A stretch of 64,000 nt of DNA from Bradyrhizobiaceae bacterium (GCA_947481685.1 CANKHA010000003.1:1-64000); one strand, 5' to 3'; counted from the stretch's first letter, positions 26,952 through 36,215 are shown. The notes: generated from the letters alone by a model not told the origin. Numbers and translations are program-made.

Positions 26952-27926
26952 CTAGCGCATCGCCATCAGTTTGATCGCGGCGGGTCCCAGAATTACCACG
27001 AACAGCACTGGCAGGAAGAACACGATCATCGGTACCGTGAGTTTCGGCGGCAGGCCGGCAGCCTTCTTCTCGGCTTCCGCCATGCGCATATCGCGGTTTT
27101 CCTGCGCCATGGTGCGCAGTGTCTGGCCCAGCGGCGTGCCGTAGCGTTCTGCCTGCTGCAGGGCAACGCAGACCGATTTCACGCCTTCCAGGTCGGTTCG
27201 CTTGGCGAGATTCTCATAAGCTTGCCGGCGATCGGGCAAATACGACAATTCAGCGGTGGTGAGGGTAAACTCTTCCGCCAGCGGGATCGACTGCGTGCCG
27301 ATTTCCTCGGAGACGCGCTTGAACGCCATTTCGATCGACATGCCGGACTCCACGCAGATCAGCAGCAGATCGAGTGCGTCGGGGAAAGCCCGCTTTATGG
27401 TGAGCTGGCGTTTTTGAATCTTGTTCTTCAACAGGATGTAAGGCAACTGGATACCGACGTAAGCCGCGATCAGCAGCATGCCCAGCTTGATCACGAATGG
27501 CTTGTCCATCTGCGACATCACGAAAATGTAGAACCCGGCGACAGAGACCGTGGCTATTGGCGCGACCATCCTGAAGAACAGGAAAGTGACGTAAGGCGCC
27601 TGGCCTCGAAAGCCGGCCTGCAGCAGCTTGTCGCGTGCTTCCTCCTGGCCGAGCCACTTGGTGAGATTGAAGCGGTTGACGACGGCCTGCATATATTGCT
27701 TCGGCGACTGCCGCAGTGAGACCTTGTCTTGCTGCGCCATCCGCTCGCGTTCGCGCTGGCGGATCTTTTCCCGCTCAATCGCGACCGCCTTCATGCGCTT
27801 GTCCAGTGAGTCGTTCACCAACAGGGGCATGGCCAGCGTCAGGACGGTGGCGATCGCGGCGATCCCAGCAAACAACATCGCCATGAGGCGAGGGTTCTGA
27901 AGGCTATCCATCATTATTTGAATCAT
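26952..27926 (-). CDS. tadC: Tad pilus inner-membrane platform protein TadC
   Basis: A 324-residue type II secretion F-domain protein. A first TM helix near residues 12-34, a cytoplasmic region, two central TM helices (FFRMVAPIATVSVAGFYIFV; LGMLLIAAYVGIQLPYILL), the T2SSF domain (FPDALDLLLICVESGMSIEMAF) and a C-terminal helix. With TadB it forms the membrane platform on which the CpaF ATPase works. It is the last gene of the minus-strand cpa/tad operon, 7 bp after tadB. Confidence 0.93.
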   Translation of the reverse strand: MIQIMMDSLQNPRLMAMLFAGIAAIATVLTLAMPLLVNDSLDKRMKAVAIEREKIRQRERERMAQQDKVSLRQSPKQYMQAVVNRFNLTKWLGQEEARDKLLQAGFRGQAPYVTFLFFRMVAPIATVSVAGFYIFVMSQMDKPFVIKLGMLLIAAYVGIQLPYILLKNKIQKRQLTIKRAFPDALDLLLICVESGMSIEMAFKRVSEEIGTQSIPLAEEFTLTTAELSYLPDRRQAYENLAKRTDLEGVKSVCVALQQAERYGTPLGQTLRTMAQENRDMRMAEAEKKAAGLPPKLTVPMIVFFLPVLFVVILGPAAIKLMAMR

Positions 27927-27933
27927 CGGAGCC

Positions 27934-28902
27934 TCAGAAATCGAAGTTGATCATTTTCTTCATGACAAAGATGCCGCAGGACATCCAGAACGCGGATGCC
28001 GCAAGCAACAGGTTGCCCAGGCTTTCCGTCCACAACAGCGCGATGTAATCCGGGCTGGTGAGATAGACGAGCAACATCACCACAATCGGCAATGCGCCGA
28101 TGATGGCGCCGGAAGCCTTTGCCTCCATCGACATCGCCTGGATCTTTGCTTTCATTTTCTTGCGGTCGCGCAAGACGCGCGACAAATTGCCCAACGCTTC
28201 GGACAGATTGCCGCCGCTCTTCTGCTGGATGAAAATAACGATGCCGAAGAAGTTGGCTTCCGCCACGGGCATGCGTTCGTAGAGCTTGAGGCAGGCATCG
28301 CCCAGCGGCAGGCCGACCGCCTGGCTCTCGACGATGGTGCGGAATTCGCTCTTCACCGGCTCCGGCGTGTCGCCGACAATGACCTTCAAACAGTCCATCA
28401 AGGGCAAGCCGGACTTGATGCCGCGCACGATGATATCGACGGCATCGGGGAAGGCCGCCAGGAATTTGTTCTCCCGCCGCTTCTTGAGAAACTTCAGAAT
28501 CCAGAGCGGTAAGCCGAAGGCGGCAGCAAAGCCCAGGGCGAGTGCCGGGAAAGGCCCCATACCAAAAAATAGAGTGCCCAGAAAAGCAGCGACGCCGAGC
28601 GCGCCGGAGATCATAAAGAACTTCTGCTTGGTCCAACTCAGCCCAGCCTGATTGATTCTTATATTCAGTGGCGGGCGCTTGCTGGCTCTATGCCGTTGTT
28701 CGATTTCCTTCAGCGTTTCCTCGACCTGGTCGCGTCGCGACTTGCCGCCGACGATGCGCGCCGTTCGGGTCGGGGTTGTGCGCGCGACGCTTTCCCGCCG
28801 TGCTTCCATGCGTTTCTCGCCGGAGAGGCTGGGATAGACGAAAACCCACAGCAGTCCGCCGATCGCGACGGTCACCAGGAAAGCGAGGGCCAACGGTTGC
28901 AT
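27934..28902 (-). CDS. tadB: Tad pilus inner-membrane platform protein TadB
   Basis: A 322-residue partner of TadC with the same architecture: an N-terminal TM helix (LALAFLVTVAIGGLLWVFVY), a basic cytoplasmic stretch rich in Arg/Lys, two TM helices near residues 95-135, the T2SSF domain (FPDAVDIIVRGIKSGLPLMDCL; NFFGIVIFIQQKSGGNLSEAL) and C-terminal TM helices. It starts two bases after cpaF ends, so the two are co-translated in the operon. Confidence 0.93.
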   Translation of the reverse strand: MQPLALAFLVTVAIGGLLWVFVYPSLSGEKRMEARRESVARTTPTRTARIVGGKSRRDQVEETLKEIEQRHRASKRPPLNIRINQAGLSWTKQKFFMISGALGVAAFLGTLFFGMGPFPALALGFAAAFGLPLWILKFLKKRRENKFLAAFPDAVDIIVRGIKSGLPLMDCLKVIVGDTPEPVKSEFRTIVESQAVGLPLGDACLKLYERMPVAEANFFGIVIFIQQKSGGNLSEALGNLSRVLRDRKKMKAKIQAMSMEAKASGAIIGALPIVVMLLVYLTSPDYIALLWTESLGNLLLAASAFWMSCGIFVMKKMINFDF

Positions 28903-28904
28903 GG

Positions 28905-30413
28905 TCAGGCCTTGGTCGCCTTCTCGGCAGCGTCGAGCGCCGTAGCAAGGTTCTTGTCTTCGCCGTAATAGCGCGCGCGGTCCCAGAAACGGGGCCGGCC
29001 GATGCCGGTGGATTTGTGCCGGCCGATGAGGTTGCCGTTGGCGTCTTCGCCGAGCAACTCGTACACGAACAGATCCTGGGTGATGATCACGTCGCCTTCC
29101 AGCCCCATCACCTCGGTGATGTGGGTGATGCGGCGTGAACCGTCGCGCAGGCGCGCGGCCTGAATCACAACATCGACGGACGCGCAGATCATCTCGCGGA
29201 TGGTGCGCGAGGGCAGCGTGAAGCCGCCCATGGTGATCATGGATTCCAGACGGGACAGGCCTTCGCGCGGGTTGTTGGCATGCAACGTGCCCATTGAGCC
29301 GTCATGGCCGGTATTCATCGCCTGCAGCAGATCGAACGCCTCGGGTCCGCGCACTTCGCCGACGATGATGCGTTCGGGACGCATGCGCAGGCAGTTGCGG
29401 ACCAGATCGCGCATCGTGACCTGACCTTCGCCTTCCAGGTTTGGCGGGCGGGTTTCCAGGCGCACCACGTGCGGCTGCTGAAGTTGCAATTCGGCGGCGT
29501 CTTCGCAGGTGATAATGCGTTCGGTGTTGTCGATATACTCGGTCAGGCAGTTCAGCAGCGTCGTTTTACCGGAACCGGTACCGCCAGACACGATGGTGTT
29601 GACGCGGCAGCGGCCGATAATCTTCAGGATCTGGGCGCCCTCCGGCGTGATGGTGCCGTATTTTACCAATTGTTCGAGCGTCAGCTTTTCCTTGCGAAAC
29701 TTACGAATGGTGAGTGCGGGACCGTCGATCGCCAGCGGTGGAGCAATGACGTTGACGCGCGAGCCGTCGGCGAGGCGCGCGTCGCAGATCGGTGAGGATT
29801 CATCGACGCGCCGGCCTACCTGGCTGACGATGCGCTGGCAAATGTTCAGGAGCTGCTGGTTGTCGCGGAAGCGGATGCCGGTGCGCTGAATTTTGCCCGC
29901 GACTTCGATATAAACTGTGCCGGAGCCGTTGACCATGATGTCGGCGATGTCGTCGCGCGCCAGAAGCGGCTCAAGCGGTCCATAACCGAGCACGTCGTTG
30001 CAGATATCGTCGAGCAATTCTTCCTGCTCGGAGATCGACATCACGACATTCTTGATCGCGATGATCTCGTTGACGATATCGCGGATTTCCTCGCGGGCCG
30101 CTTCGGCGTCAAGCCGCGCAAGTTGCGCGAGATCGATGGCCTCGATCAGGGCGCCAAAGATCGTGCCTTTGACCTCGTAATAGAATTCTGAACGGCGGCT
30201 GTCGGCCGTGGACATCATCTGTTGACGCGTCACGGTCGTTGGCGTGCGGCTGGGGTTTTCCGGCGCGGTTACGAGGGGCGCGCCAAGACCTGCCGAGGGG
30301 AACGGCGTACGGCCTTGCTCCGCCGGCGGCGGTGCGCCGGTGGGCGCCGATGGCCGCGCGGCTTCCGCTACCGTGCTACGGTCATCATCGGCCGTGCTGC
30401 GTTTTCCGAACAA
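28905..30413 (-). CDS. cpaF: Tad pilus secretion ATPase CpaF/TadA
   Basis: A 502-residue hexameric secretion ATPase that powers Flp pilus extension and probably retraction. The first 70 residues are low-complexity (Pro/Ala/Thr). They are followed by an N-terminal domain and the T2SSE ATPase core: Walker [10 protein letters not shown] at ~277-285, Asp box [11 protein letters not shown], Walker B-like [14 protein letters not shown], and the His box [20 protein letters not shown]. All catalytic motifs are present. It lies between cpaE and tadB. Confidence 0.96.
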   Translation of the reverse strand: MFGKRSTADDDRSTVAEAARPSAPTGAPPPAEQGRTPFPSAGLGAPLVTAPENPSRTPTTVTRQQMMSTADSRRSEFYYEVKGTIFGALIEAIDLAQLARLDAEAAREEIRDIVNEIIAIKNVVMSISEQEELLDDICNDVLGYGPLEPLLARDDIADIMVNGSGTVYIEVAGKIQRTGIRFRDNQQLLNICQRIVSQVGRRVDESSPICDARLADGSRVNVIAPPLAIDGPALTIRKFRKEKLTLEQLVKYGTITPEGAQILKIIGRCRVNTIVSGGTGSGKTTLLNCLTEYIDNTERIITCEDAAELQLQQPHVVRLETRPPNLEGEGQVTMRDLVRNCLRMRPERIIVGEVRGPEAFDLLQAMNTGHDGSMGTLHANNPREGLSRLESMITMGGFTLPSRTIREMICASVDVVIQAARLRDGSRRITHITEVMGLEGDVIITQDLFVYELLGEDANGNLIGRHKSTGIGRPRFWDRARYYGEDKNLATALDAAEKATKA

Positions 30414-30432
30414 AGGCGAACTCCAAAAGGCG

Positions 30433-31719
30433 TCAGGTCGACCGCTTGCGCAGTTTTGCCAGCAGCGGGGTGAGCAAGCTCTTGCTCTGCCGCTTGGCTT
30501 CGGCCCGACCGGTCAGAATCTGTGCGATTTGGCGGAAGGATTCCGCCGTCTTATGGCTTGCAGAAATCTCGGCGATCATCTGACCGTTGTTCGCCGCGGT
30601 GCCGAACAATTGCGGCTCGAAGGGAATTATCGCGATCGGTTCGCCGTCGAGCGCCTTGGCGAAATCGGCCACCTTGATCTCCGGCCGCTTCGGCACGCCA
30701 ACCTGATTGAGGCAGTAGAACGGACGATTATCGTTCGGCCGCGCCGCGCGCAGCATATCGACGAGGTTCTTGGTGTTGCGCAGGTTGGCGAGATCCGGCG
30801 ATGCCACGATCAGGATATCGTCGGCGCTGATCAACGTGCGCCGGGTCCACCCGGTCCACTGATGCGGCACGTCGAGCACCACGCAAGGAATGCTGGAGCG
30901 GAGTGAGTCGAAGATGGCCTCGAAGGATTCTGCGCCAAAATCATAGACGCGATCCAGCGTGGCCGGGGCGGCCAGCAAGCTGAGATGGTCGGTGCATTTC
31001 GACAGCAAACGGTCGATGAAATTGGTATCGATGCGGTCCGGAGAGAATACCGCATCCGCAATGCCCTGCGGGGGATCCTGGTTGTAGTCGAGCCCCGCGG
31101 TACCGAAGGCGAGATCGAGGTCGGTGACCACCGCATCCATGCCAAGATCGCCGGCGATGGCCCAGGCGACGTTATGCGCAACGGTCGAGGCGCCGACGCC
31201 ACCTTTGGCGCCGACCACGGCGAGCACTCGGCCGAGCGGCTTCGCATCGATTTTCGTCGAGGTGTAAAGCCCGCAGATCGAGCGAACGACGTCGAGCGTG
31301 CTGACCGGAGCAATAAGATAATCGCTGACGCCGCGGCGCACGAGCTCACGATAAAGCACCACGTCGTTGACGGGGCCAACGACAACGACCCGCGTACCCG
31401 CGTCGCAAACGTCAGCCAATTGGTCGAGACCGGCAAGGATGTCGTTCCCGCGGGTTTCAGTCTCCAGCAGAATGACATTTGGGGTGGGCGATGTGCGATA
31501 GGCTTCAACCGCAGCAGTCACGCCGCCCATCTGAAGTTTCAGATGGGCCTTGGCAAGCCGGCGGTCATCGCCGGCAGACTGCACGGCGGCGGCTGTCTCA
31601 ACCGAGTCGCAGAAAGCCTGGATCGAGATCCGCGGCGCCGGCGCAATATGTTCGTCCGACACGACGGCCTCGGGCGGAGCGAGCTCGGCCTCTTGGGTCT
31701 GCAATGCGTTTCTGATCAT
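30433..31719 (-). CDS. cpaE: Tad pilus localisation ATPase CpaE/TadZ
   Basis: A 428-residue protein with an N-terminal response-regulator-like domain (residues ~30-150) that lacks an obvious phosphoacceptor set, and a ParA/MinD-type ATPase domain with deviant Walker A GAKGGVGAST (~170-179). CpaE/TadZ proteins position the pilus at the cell pole. The start overlaps the cpaD stop as ATGA. The arginine/lysine-rich C-terminus (LLTPLLAKLRKRST) may aid membrane contact. Confidence 0.94.
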   Translation of the reverse strand: MIRNALQTQEAELAPPEAVVSDEHIAPAPRISIQAFCDSVETAAAVQSAGDDRRLAKAHLKLQMGGVTAAVEAYRTSPTPNVILLETETRGNDILAGLDQLADVCDAGTRVVVVGPVNDVVLYRELVRRGVSDYLIAPVSTLDVVRSICGLYTSTKIDAKPLGRVLAVVGAKGGVGASTVAHNVAWAIAGDLGMDAVVTDLDLAFGTAGLDYNQDPPQGIADAVFSPDRIDTNFIDRLLSKCTDHLSLLAAPATLDRVYDFGAESFEAIFDSLRSSIPCVVLDVPHQWTGWTRRTLISADDILIVASPDLANLRNTKNLVDMLRAARPNDNRPFYCLNQVGVPKRPEIKVADFAKALDGEPIAIIPFEPQLFGTAANNGQMIAEISASHKTAESFRQIAQILTGRAEAKRQSKSLLTPLLAKLRKRST

Positions 31720-32459
31720 CTTCCAACTTCGCTGATCATGCCTTGGTTGGCATTCGGATAGGTCGTCCCGGTACCCTGGCCCTGGCGATATTTGTCGATC
31801 ACAGTGGTGCGGCGCGGCGTATAGGCCGGCGTTTCGCCGCGCGGCTGCACCAGGTCGGCGGGGTTATCGACCATGGCGGCGAGATTGCGCTGCGTGGCGC
31901 AGCCGAGATTCCAGTACGGCTTGTTCTCAAGGTGCTGCGGCTCATAGGTGGCGCCGAGGTCGGCCGGCCACAGTCCGCAAGGTCCGGCTTCTGCAGTGAT
32001 CTTCGGATAGTTGATGCGGAGCGTCGCGACCGCGATACGGTTCTTCGGTGCATAGGGCCGCACCGCGATCGCATTTGGCGGGACGCCGGCGGCGGCGAGA
32101 ATCGCGCGGGCTTCGCGCACAGCTTCCTCGGCAGCAATCTGGTTGGGTGTACCGGTCGGCATATCGATGATGATTCCGCCGGTCGCTTCCTTGCGCCAGG
32201 CTTGCGCGAAAGCAAGCACGTCGGCGCGCTGGCTGGCGTTCAGTCCGCCGCGATTCGATCCCACGAAGACCTGAACCGTGTGATCGGTTTCCTTGATCGT
32301 GATCGGATGCCGCTGGCGGTAGTCGTTGGGGATCGAGGCCGTCGTATCCTTGGTCGTGTAGCAGCCGGAAAGCATCACGGCGCTCGCAGCAGCGAGCACG
32401 CCCATGGCGGCGGACCGAAACCTTTTCCGGTCGGTGATGCAGAAGCGGAAGCCGGTCAT
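31716..32459 (-). CDS. cpaD: Tad pilus lipoprotein CpaD
   Basis: A 247-residue outer-membrane lipoprotein of the pilus. The ATG at 32459 is chosen because it gives a basic N-terminus and lipobox LSGC (AAASAVMLSGC); an upstream start at 32660 would run through the cpaC 3' end. The body contains the CpaD domain (ADVLAFAQAWRKEATGGIIIDMP; PCGLWPADLGATYEPQHLENKPYWNLGCATQRNLAAMVDNPADLV). It stabilises the secretin. It overlaps cpaE by four bases. Confidence 0.93.
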   Translation of the reverse strand: MTGFRFCITDRKRFRSAAMGVLAAASAVMLSGCYTTKDTTASIPNDYRQRHPITIKETDHTVQVFVGSNRGGLNASQRADVLAFAQAWRKEATGGIIIDMPTGTPNQIAAEEAVREARAILAAAGVPPNAIAVRPYAPKNRIAVATLRINYPKITAEAGPCGLWPADLGATYEPQHLENKPYWNLGCATQRNLAAMVDNPADLVQPRGETPAYTPRRTTVIDKYRQGQGTGTTYPNANQGMISEVGR

Positions 32460-32475
32460 GGAAGTATTCCTCAGG

Positions 32476-33954
32476 TCAGTCGAGGTTGTAGCCGTAGTTG
32501 CCATAATACATCTGGTTCGGATCGACGCGGCCCGCGACACCGTAGATGCGGTTGAGCCGGCCGAGCAGTACGCTTGACGGATCCGATGCATCGACGAAGC
32601 CATCGTCGGGACGTGAGAGATTTTTCTGCGCAGTGGCGCGCACGATATACGGCGTGACAAGCACCATCAGTTCGGTCTGACGATTGACGTAATCGCGGCT
32701 CTTGAACAGTGCCCCGAGAACCGGCAACTGCATCAGGCCCGGAAAACCGTTGACCTGCTGGCGTGTTTGTTCCTGCAGCATTCCGGCCATCGCCATCGCG
32801 CCACCGGACGGGATTTCAAGCGTGGTGTCGGCGCGGCGCGTACGGATCGACGGGACAGTCAGCGACTGCGTCGAGCCGGGCGTCTGCAACGTCATGGCGT
32901 TGTCCTGGGAAATATCCGAGACCTCGGTCATGACTTTCAGACTGATGCGTCCTTCGGTCAGCACCACTGGTGTGAAGTTCAGGCTCACGCCGAATTTCTT
33001 GAAGTCGATCGTTGGTTGGCAGAGCGGTGGCGAGCGCGTGGTGTCGCAGCTCAGGCCGGACGGGATTGGAAACTCACCGCCAGCGACAAAGGTTGCGGTT
33101 TCACCCGAAATGGCAGTGATATTCGGTTCCGCCAAGGTACGAATGACGCCAGCGCGTTCCATCGCGCGCAAGGTGGCGCCAAGATTGCCGCCATTAACCC
33201 CGGACACGCTGGAATCGCTGAGGGCTGTGCCAAATGCAGAAAAAGGATTGCTGCTGGCAAGATTGACGACCGTTGCGCCCAAATTGAAGCTGCCGTTCAA
33301 ATCAATGCCAAGCTGCTTGATAACGTCGCGCTGTACTTCCGCAACCGTCACTTTCAGCATCACCTGATCGCGACCGCGTACGGAAATTCCGTTGAACACC
33401 TTGGTATCGCCGCCAGCGAGCCGCGAAGCGAGATCGAAAGCCTGTTGAGACTCTGCGGGGCTCGCAACGGAGCCGCGCAGCATGACGCCGTCGCCGACAC
33501 CGTCGATCTGCACATCCGGTAGTGCGCTGCGCAGCGCCGCGCGTACGCCGTTCAGGTCGCGCGTGACCGCGATGTCATAGCCCGCGATCTGGCGGCCTTC
33601 GCCATCGAAGAAGAATACATTGGTTTGTCCGACAGCAACGCCGATCAGATAGGCGCGGCGCGCCGAACGCACGACGGCATTGGCGATCTTGGGATCGGCC
33701 ACCAGCACGTCTTTCACATCCGCAGGCAGGTCGATCACCACCGATTTGCCGATGCCAAGTGGAATGAAACGCGCGGTATCCTCGCTCGAAGCCATGGCGG
33801 CTGTCCCGGGTGACGCTCCCCGCATGGCGCGCGTATCGGCGGCGGTCGCAGGATTGAGCGCGCTCGCACCGACCAGGATTGCCAGCGCCATCCTGGATGC
33901 GGAACGCATCAAGCTGGTGTGCCGCATCTCGGCTTTCCCCCTCATGTCCTTCAT
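32476..33954 (-). CDS. cpaC: Tad pilus outer-membrane secretin CpaC/RcpA
   Basis: A 492-residue type II/III secretin forming the pilus exit channel. It has a signal sequence (ALAILVGASALNPATAAD) and the pilus-assembly N-terminal domain (~45-125, PLGIGKSVVIDLPADVKDVLVADPKIANAVV). A BON-like segment follows, then the secretin domain (~250-450; EFPIPSG, DTTLEIPSGGAMAMAGMLQ, VPSIRTRRADT). The ATG overlaps the cpaB stop (ATGA). A second, stand-alone copy of the N-terminal domain is encoded at 37553. Confidence 0.95.
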   Translation of the reverse strand: MKDMRGKAEMRHTSLMRSASRMALAILVGASALNPATAADTRAMRGASPGTAAMASSEDTARFIPLGIGKSVVIDLPADVKDVLVADPKIANAVVRSARRAYLIGVAVGQTNVFFFDGEGRQIAGYDIAVTRDLNGVRAALRSALPDVQIDGVGDGVMLRGSVASPAESQQAFDLASRLAGGDTKVFNGISVRGRDQVMLKVTVAEVQRDVIKQLGIDLNGSFNLGATVVNLASSNPFSAFGTALSDSSVSGVNGGNLGATLRAMERAGVIRTLAEPNITAISGETATFVAGGEFPIPSGLSCDTTRSPPLCQPTIDFKKFGVSLNFTPVVLTEGRISLKVMTEVSDISQDNAMTLQTPGSTQSLTVPSIRTRRADTTLEIPSGGAMAMAGMLQEQTRQQVNGFPGLMQLPVLGALFKSRDYVNRQTELMVLVTPYIVRATAQKNLSRPDDGFVDASDPSSVLLGRLNRIYGVAGRVDPNQMYYGNYGYNLD

Positions 33955-34745
33955 TTCGGCGTCACCGTCGTGGTGACACCGAAGCGGACTGTGTTGATTC
34001 CGCCGCTGGCGCGCGGTCCCACTTTTTCTTCGGTCTTGCTGCCGTCGGCCAAGCTGCGCAGCGCGAGCGACAGCGTTCCCATCTGGCGGGACAGCGCGAG
34101 CGTTTCGGCCTGACGTGGCGCGAGTTCGAGCGTGGCGGTTTTACCGACCACGACCTTCTGGCCATTCTTCTCTTCCACGGTCTGGTCGATCGCCAGCACG
34201 CGGATGTTGTTGAGAATCGTCTCGCTGACGAAGCTGTCATGTCCGGAGGACTTCGCGGCGTCGAGATCGCGGCGCGACAGGATCACATCGACATGGTCGT
34301 TAGGCAGAATGAATCCGCCCGCACCGGTTTCCGGGGAAATTTCAGTCGAAACGGCGCGTTTGCCCGATGGCAGGATCGCAGCCATGAAACCCGAGCCATC
34401 GGCCTTGATCAGCTTGGCTTCGCGGATCGGCTCACCGGCCACCAATGGCGCGCGCGCAATCGAGCCGGACAGTTCTTCCTGCGCATTTGGCTTGTCGCTT
34501 TTGCGAACGAAATAGGGACCGGCGGCGGCAACCGGCCAGGCCTGCCACTGCATGTCGGACGACGTAACGGATTGCCCCAGGCCGATATCGGCTTTCGCGA
34601 CCAGCACTTCTGTCGTGTCGAGTCTTGGTGCGACGACTTCGACAGGAGCGGATGCGGTGGGTTCGGATTGTCTCCCAGCCATGATGGCGGCGAGGCCGCC
34701 GGCGGCGACAGCGACGCCCAACACGAGAATACGCGCGGATTTCAT
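33951..34745 (-). CDS. cpaB: Tad pilus assembly protein CpaB/RcpC
   Basis: A 264-residue periplasmic protein with an N-terminal TM/signal anchor (ARILVLGVAVAAGGLAAIMAG), an SAF domain (VLVAKADIGLGQSVTSSDMQWQAWP), and the RcpC domain with PNDHVDVILSRRD. It stabilises the secretin pore. The ATG at 34745 (MKSARI) is preferred over GTG 34760. It is the first gene of the cpaB-C-D-E-F-tadB-C run; a CtrA-like box lies about 90 bp upstream. Confidence 0.93.
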   Translation of the reverse strand: MKSARILVLGVAVAAGGLAAIMAGRQSEPTASAPVEVVAPRLDTTEVLVAKADIGLGQSVTSSDMQWQAWPVAAAGPYFVRKSDKPNAQEELSGSIARAPLVAGEPIREAKLIKADGSGFMAAILPSGKRAVSTEISPETGAGGFILPNDHVDVILSRRDLDAAKSSGHDSFVSETILNNIRVLAIDQTVEEKNGQKVVVGKTATLELAPRQAETLALSRQMGTLSLALRSLADGSKTEEKVGPRASGGINTVRFGVTTTVTPK

Positions 34746-34835
34746 ACGCTTACTTTCCACTCACAATGCGGAACGCTACTTCCAGCCAGCCGGACGACGC
34801 ACACGTTCGTCCAAAGCCGATTTGACCACGCAATG

Positions 34836-34851
34836 GTCAAAGCATGGTTAA
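34836..34851 (-). promoter_or_regulatory. CtrA-like binding box upstream of cpaB
   Basis: Read on the minus strand the 16 bases are TTAACCATGCTTTGAC: TTAA, seven bases, then TTGAC. This differs at one position from the CtrA consensus TTAA-N7-TTAAC and includes the full TTAACCAT half-site octamer. It sits 91 bp before the cpaB start, in the 161-bp gap after cpaA, so it could drive the cpaB-tadC operon separately from cpaA. Confidence 0.45.
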
Positions 34852-34906
34852 GGGGGCGTATCTAAATCGAGTTAATGGATTATTGCCGGCGCTTGGCGCC
34901 GCGGCG

Positions 34907-35410
34907 TCAGCCGGTGAGCGCCTGCATCCACATGGTGTTGGGATAGACAAGCAGCGCGGCGGCGGCGAGCGCTATGCCATAGGGCACTCCGCCATTTGGT
35001 TCGTGCAAACGCTCGGCCCATTCCTGGCCAATCAGGAAGCGCGGCATCGGGTACGCACGGAACTGCAAGAGGAGCAGCGTTAGCGCGCCGCCAAACAGCG
35101 ATCCATAGACCAGATAGACCAGCAGATGATCGAAGCCGAACCACAGTGCGGTTGCAGCCGCGAGTTTGGCGTCGCCGCCGCCGATCCAGCCGCGGGCAAA
35201 GAAACCGAAGGCGATTGCGAGAACCAGCAACCCGGCGCCGCAGTGCTTGGCGATTTGTTCGAGCGGCATGCCGGTCGTCGCAGCGAGCAAAAGGAAGCCA
35301 CCCACCATGATGAGCGATACCCGGTTCGGTATCTTCATGGTGAGAAGATCGCTTGAGGCCGCAAAGGCCATCATGGCAGGAAACAGCAGCAGTTTGATCG
35401 CTTCAGTCAT
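34907..35410 (-). CDS. cpaA: Prepilin peptidase CpaA (type IV A24)
   Basis: A 167-residue inner-membrane aspartic peptidase that cleaves Flp prepilins and TadE-like pseudopilins after Gly. The catalytic aspartates are Asp21 (SSDLLTMKIPNR) and Asp80 in GGGDAKL, the GxGD motif. About five TM helices; the N-methylation domain of long prepilin peptidases is absent, as usual for CpaA. The ATG at 35410 begins right before TM1; ORFs extending to 35461 would run into the intergenic region. It lies downstream of the flp pilin gene, beyond a terminator. Confidence 0.92.
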   Translation of the reverse strand: MTEAIKLLLFPAMMAFAASSDLLTMKIPNRVSLIMVGGFLLLAATTGMPLEQIAKHCGAGLLVLAIAFGFFARGWIGGGDAKLAAATALWFGFDHLLVYLVYGSLFGGALTLLLLQFRAYPMPRFLIGQEWAERLHEPNGGVPYGIALAAAALLVYPNTMWMQALTG

Positions 35411-35527
35411 AAGCCCGGTTCCGTCCATGCGGGGATCCTGCGCAAAGCACCCCCAAAGCACTCCATTCCCGACCTTAAGTCCGGTACCGTTGCGGATCGG
35501 TTAGCGGCGCAGCGTCCCGCCAATAAA

Positions 35528-35559
35528 AAAGCCTGCCCCCGTTGTCGGGGGCAGGCTTT
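35528..35559 (-). terminator. Rho-independent terminator of the Flp pilin gene
   Basis: A perfect 13-bp stem (AAAGCCTGCCCCC / GGGGGCAGGCTTT) with a six-base loop; on the minus strand it runs into TTTTTTATTG. It begins 22 bp after the pilin stop codon. This is the strongest intrinsic terminator in the window and fits a very abundant short pilin mRNA separated from the cpaA transcript. Confidence 0.92.
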
Positions 35560-35581
35560 GCCAGAAATAGCTGGCGATAAC

Positions 35582-35743
35582 TTACTTGAGCGCGGTCTTG
35601 ACCGAGCCGAAGGTCGTGGACAACGCGGTGCCCAGGGACTGAACGGCGGCAATGATCGCAACAGCGATGCCCGCAGCGATCAGGCCGTATTCGATGGCCG
35701 TGGCGCCCGAGTCGTCGCGAAGAAAGCGTGACACTGTAGTCAT
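35582..35743 (-). CDS. flp: Flp family type IVb pilin
   Basis: A 53-residue prepilin, the structural subunit of the Tad pilus. The ATG at 35743 has GGAG nine bases upstream; an ATG at 35758 would place that sequence inside the gene. The leader MTTVSRFLRDDSG is followed by the cleavage site G13/A14 and mature ATAIEYGLIAAGIAVAII, with Glu at +5 and Tyr at +6 as in all Flp pilins. A hydrophobic helix and a short polar tail (TTFGSVKTALK) complete it. It is too short for most ORF callers. It has its own 5' leader with a palindrome and its own terminator. Confidence 0.93.
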   Translation of the reverse strand: MTTVSRFLRDDSGATAIEYGLIAAGIAVAIIAAVQSLGTALSTTFGSVKTALK

Positions 35744-35764
35744 AGTCGGTTGCTCCATAGAGAG

Positions 35765-35778
35765 GGCTTAGCTAAGCC
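35765..35778. promoter_or_regulatory. 14-bp palindrome in the flp leader
   Basis: GGCTTAGCTAAGCC is a perfect palindrome 22 bp before the pilin start codon and just before its ribosome-binding site. It could be an operator or a small mRNA hairpin controlling pilin translation or stability; which one cannot be read from sequence. Confidence 0.45.
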
Positions 35779-36050
35779 TCGGCAACCTAGGGTCCAAAAA
35801 TAAAAAAAAGGTAAGACCAATCCCCCCCCTTTTATGAGGGTTTTGCGAAATCGGAGGGCTTCAGCGAGATGGCAGGAGTGGCTTGCGCGAGAGGTCTGCG
35901 CTGACTTAGCCGCATTATTGCTGGACTAGATGACCGTGACGCGCTTCGCCTCAAGGTTGCATAACTAGCGAAAAACGGGTGACCAAGATGCGGTATTGGG
36001 CGACCGTATTGCCGTTTACGTGGTGAACTAACGATTAAAATTGGATTGAT
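35779..36050. other. Noncoding stretch between the two pilin genes
   Basis: No convincing ORF. It holds a run of eight A (T on the pilin strand) near 35810, a C-rich run at 35822, and at 36023-36038 (minus strand TTAATCGTTAGTTCAC) a TTAA-N7-TTCAC sequence one mismatch from a CtrA box. The promoter of the flp gene must lie here. Confidence 0.5.
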
Positions 36051-36215
36051 CTAGCGCAGCAGCGTTTCCGCTGGCGCGGAATTCATGGCGATCCGAACGC
36101 CGATCCCTTGCAGGACGGTTGCGATGGCGAGGGAGAGGCCGGCGGCAATCAGGCCGTATTCGAGGGGCGCCGCTCCGGACGTATCCTTCCAAAAGCAAGC
36201 AACCGATGTCCACAT
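36051..36215 (-). CDS. Second Flp-family pilin
   Basis: A 54-residue Flp-type prepilin. The ATG at 36215 gives leader MWTSVACFWKDTSG, cleavage at G14/A15 and mature AAPLEYGLIAAGLSLAIATV with Glu at +5. Pro at +3 and the tail VLQGIGVRIAMNSAPAETLLR make it clearly different from the main pilin (which has TAIEYG and a Lys-rich tail). It could be a minor pilin, a tip pilin or an alternative major subunit. It lies 308 bp upstream of flp on the same strand. Confidence 0.85.
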   Translation of the reverse strand: MWTSVACFWKDTSGAAPLEYGLIAAGLSLAIATVLQGIGVRIAMNSAPAETLLR

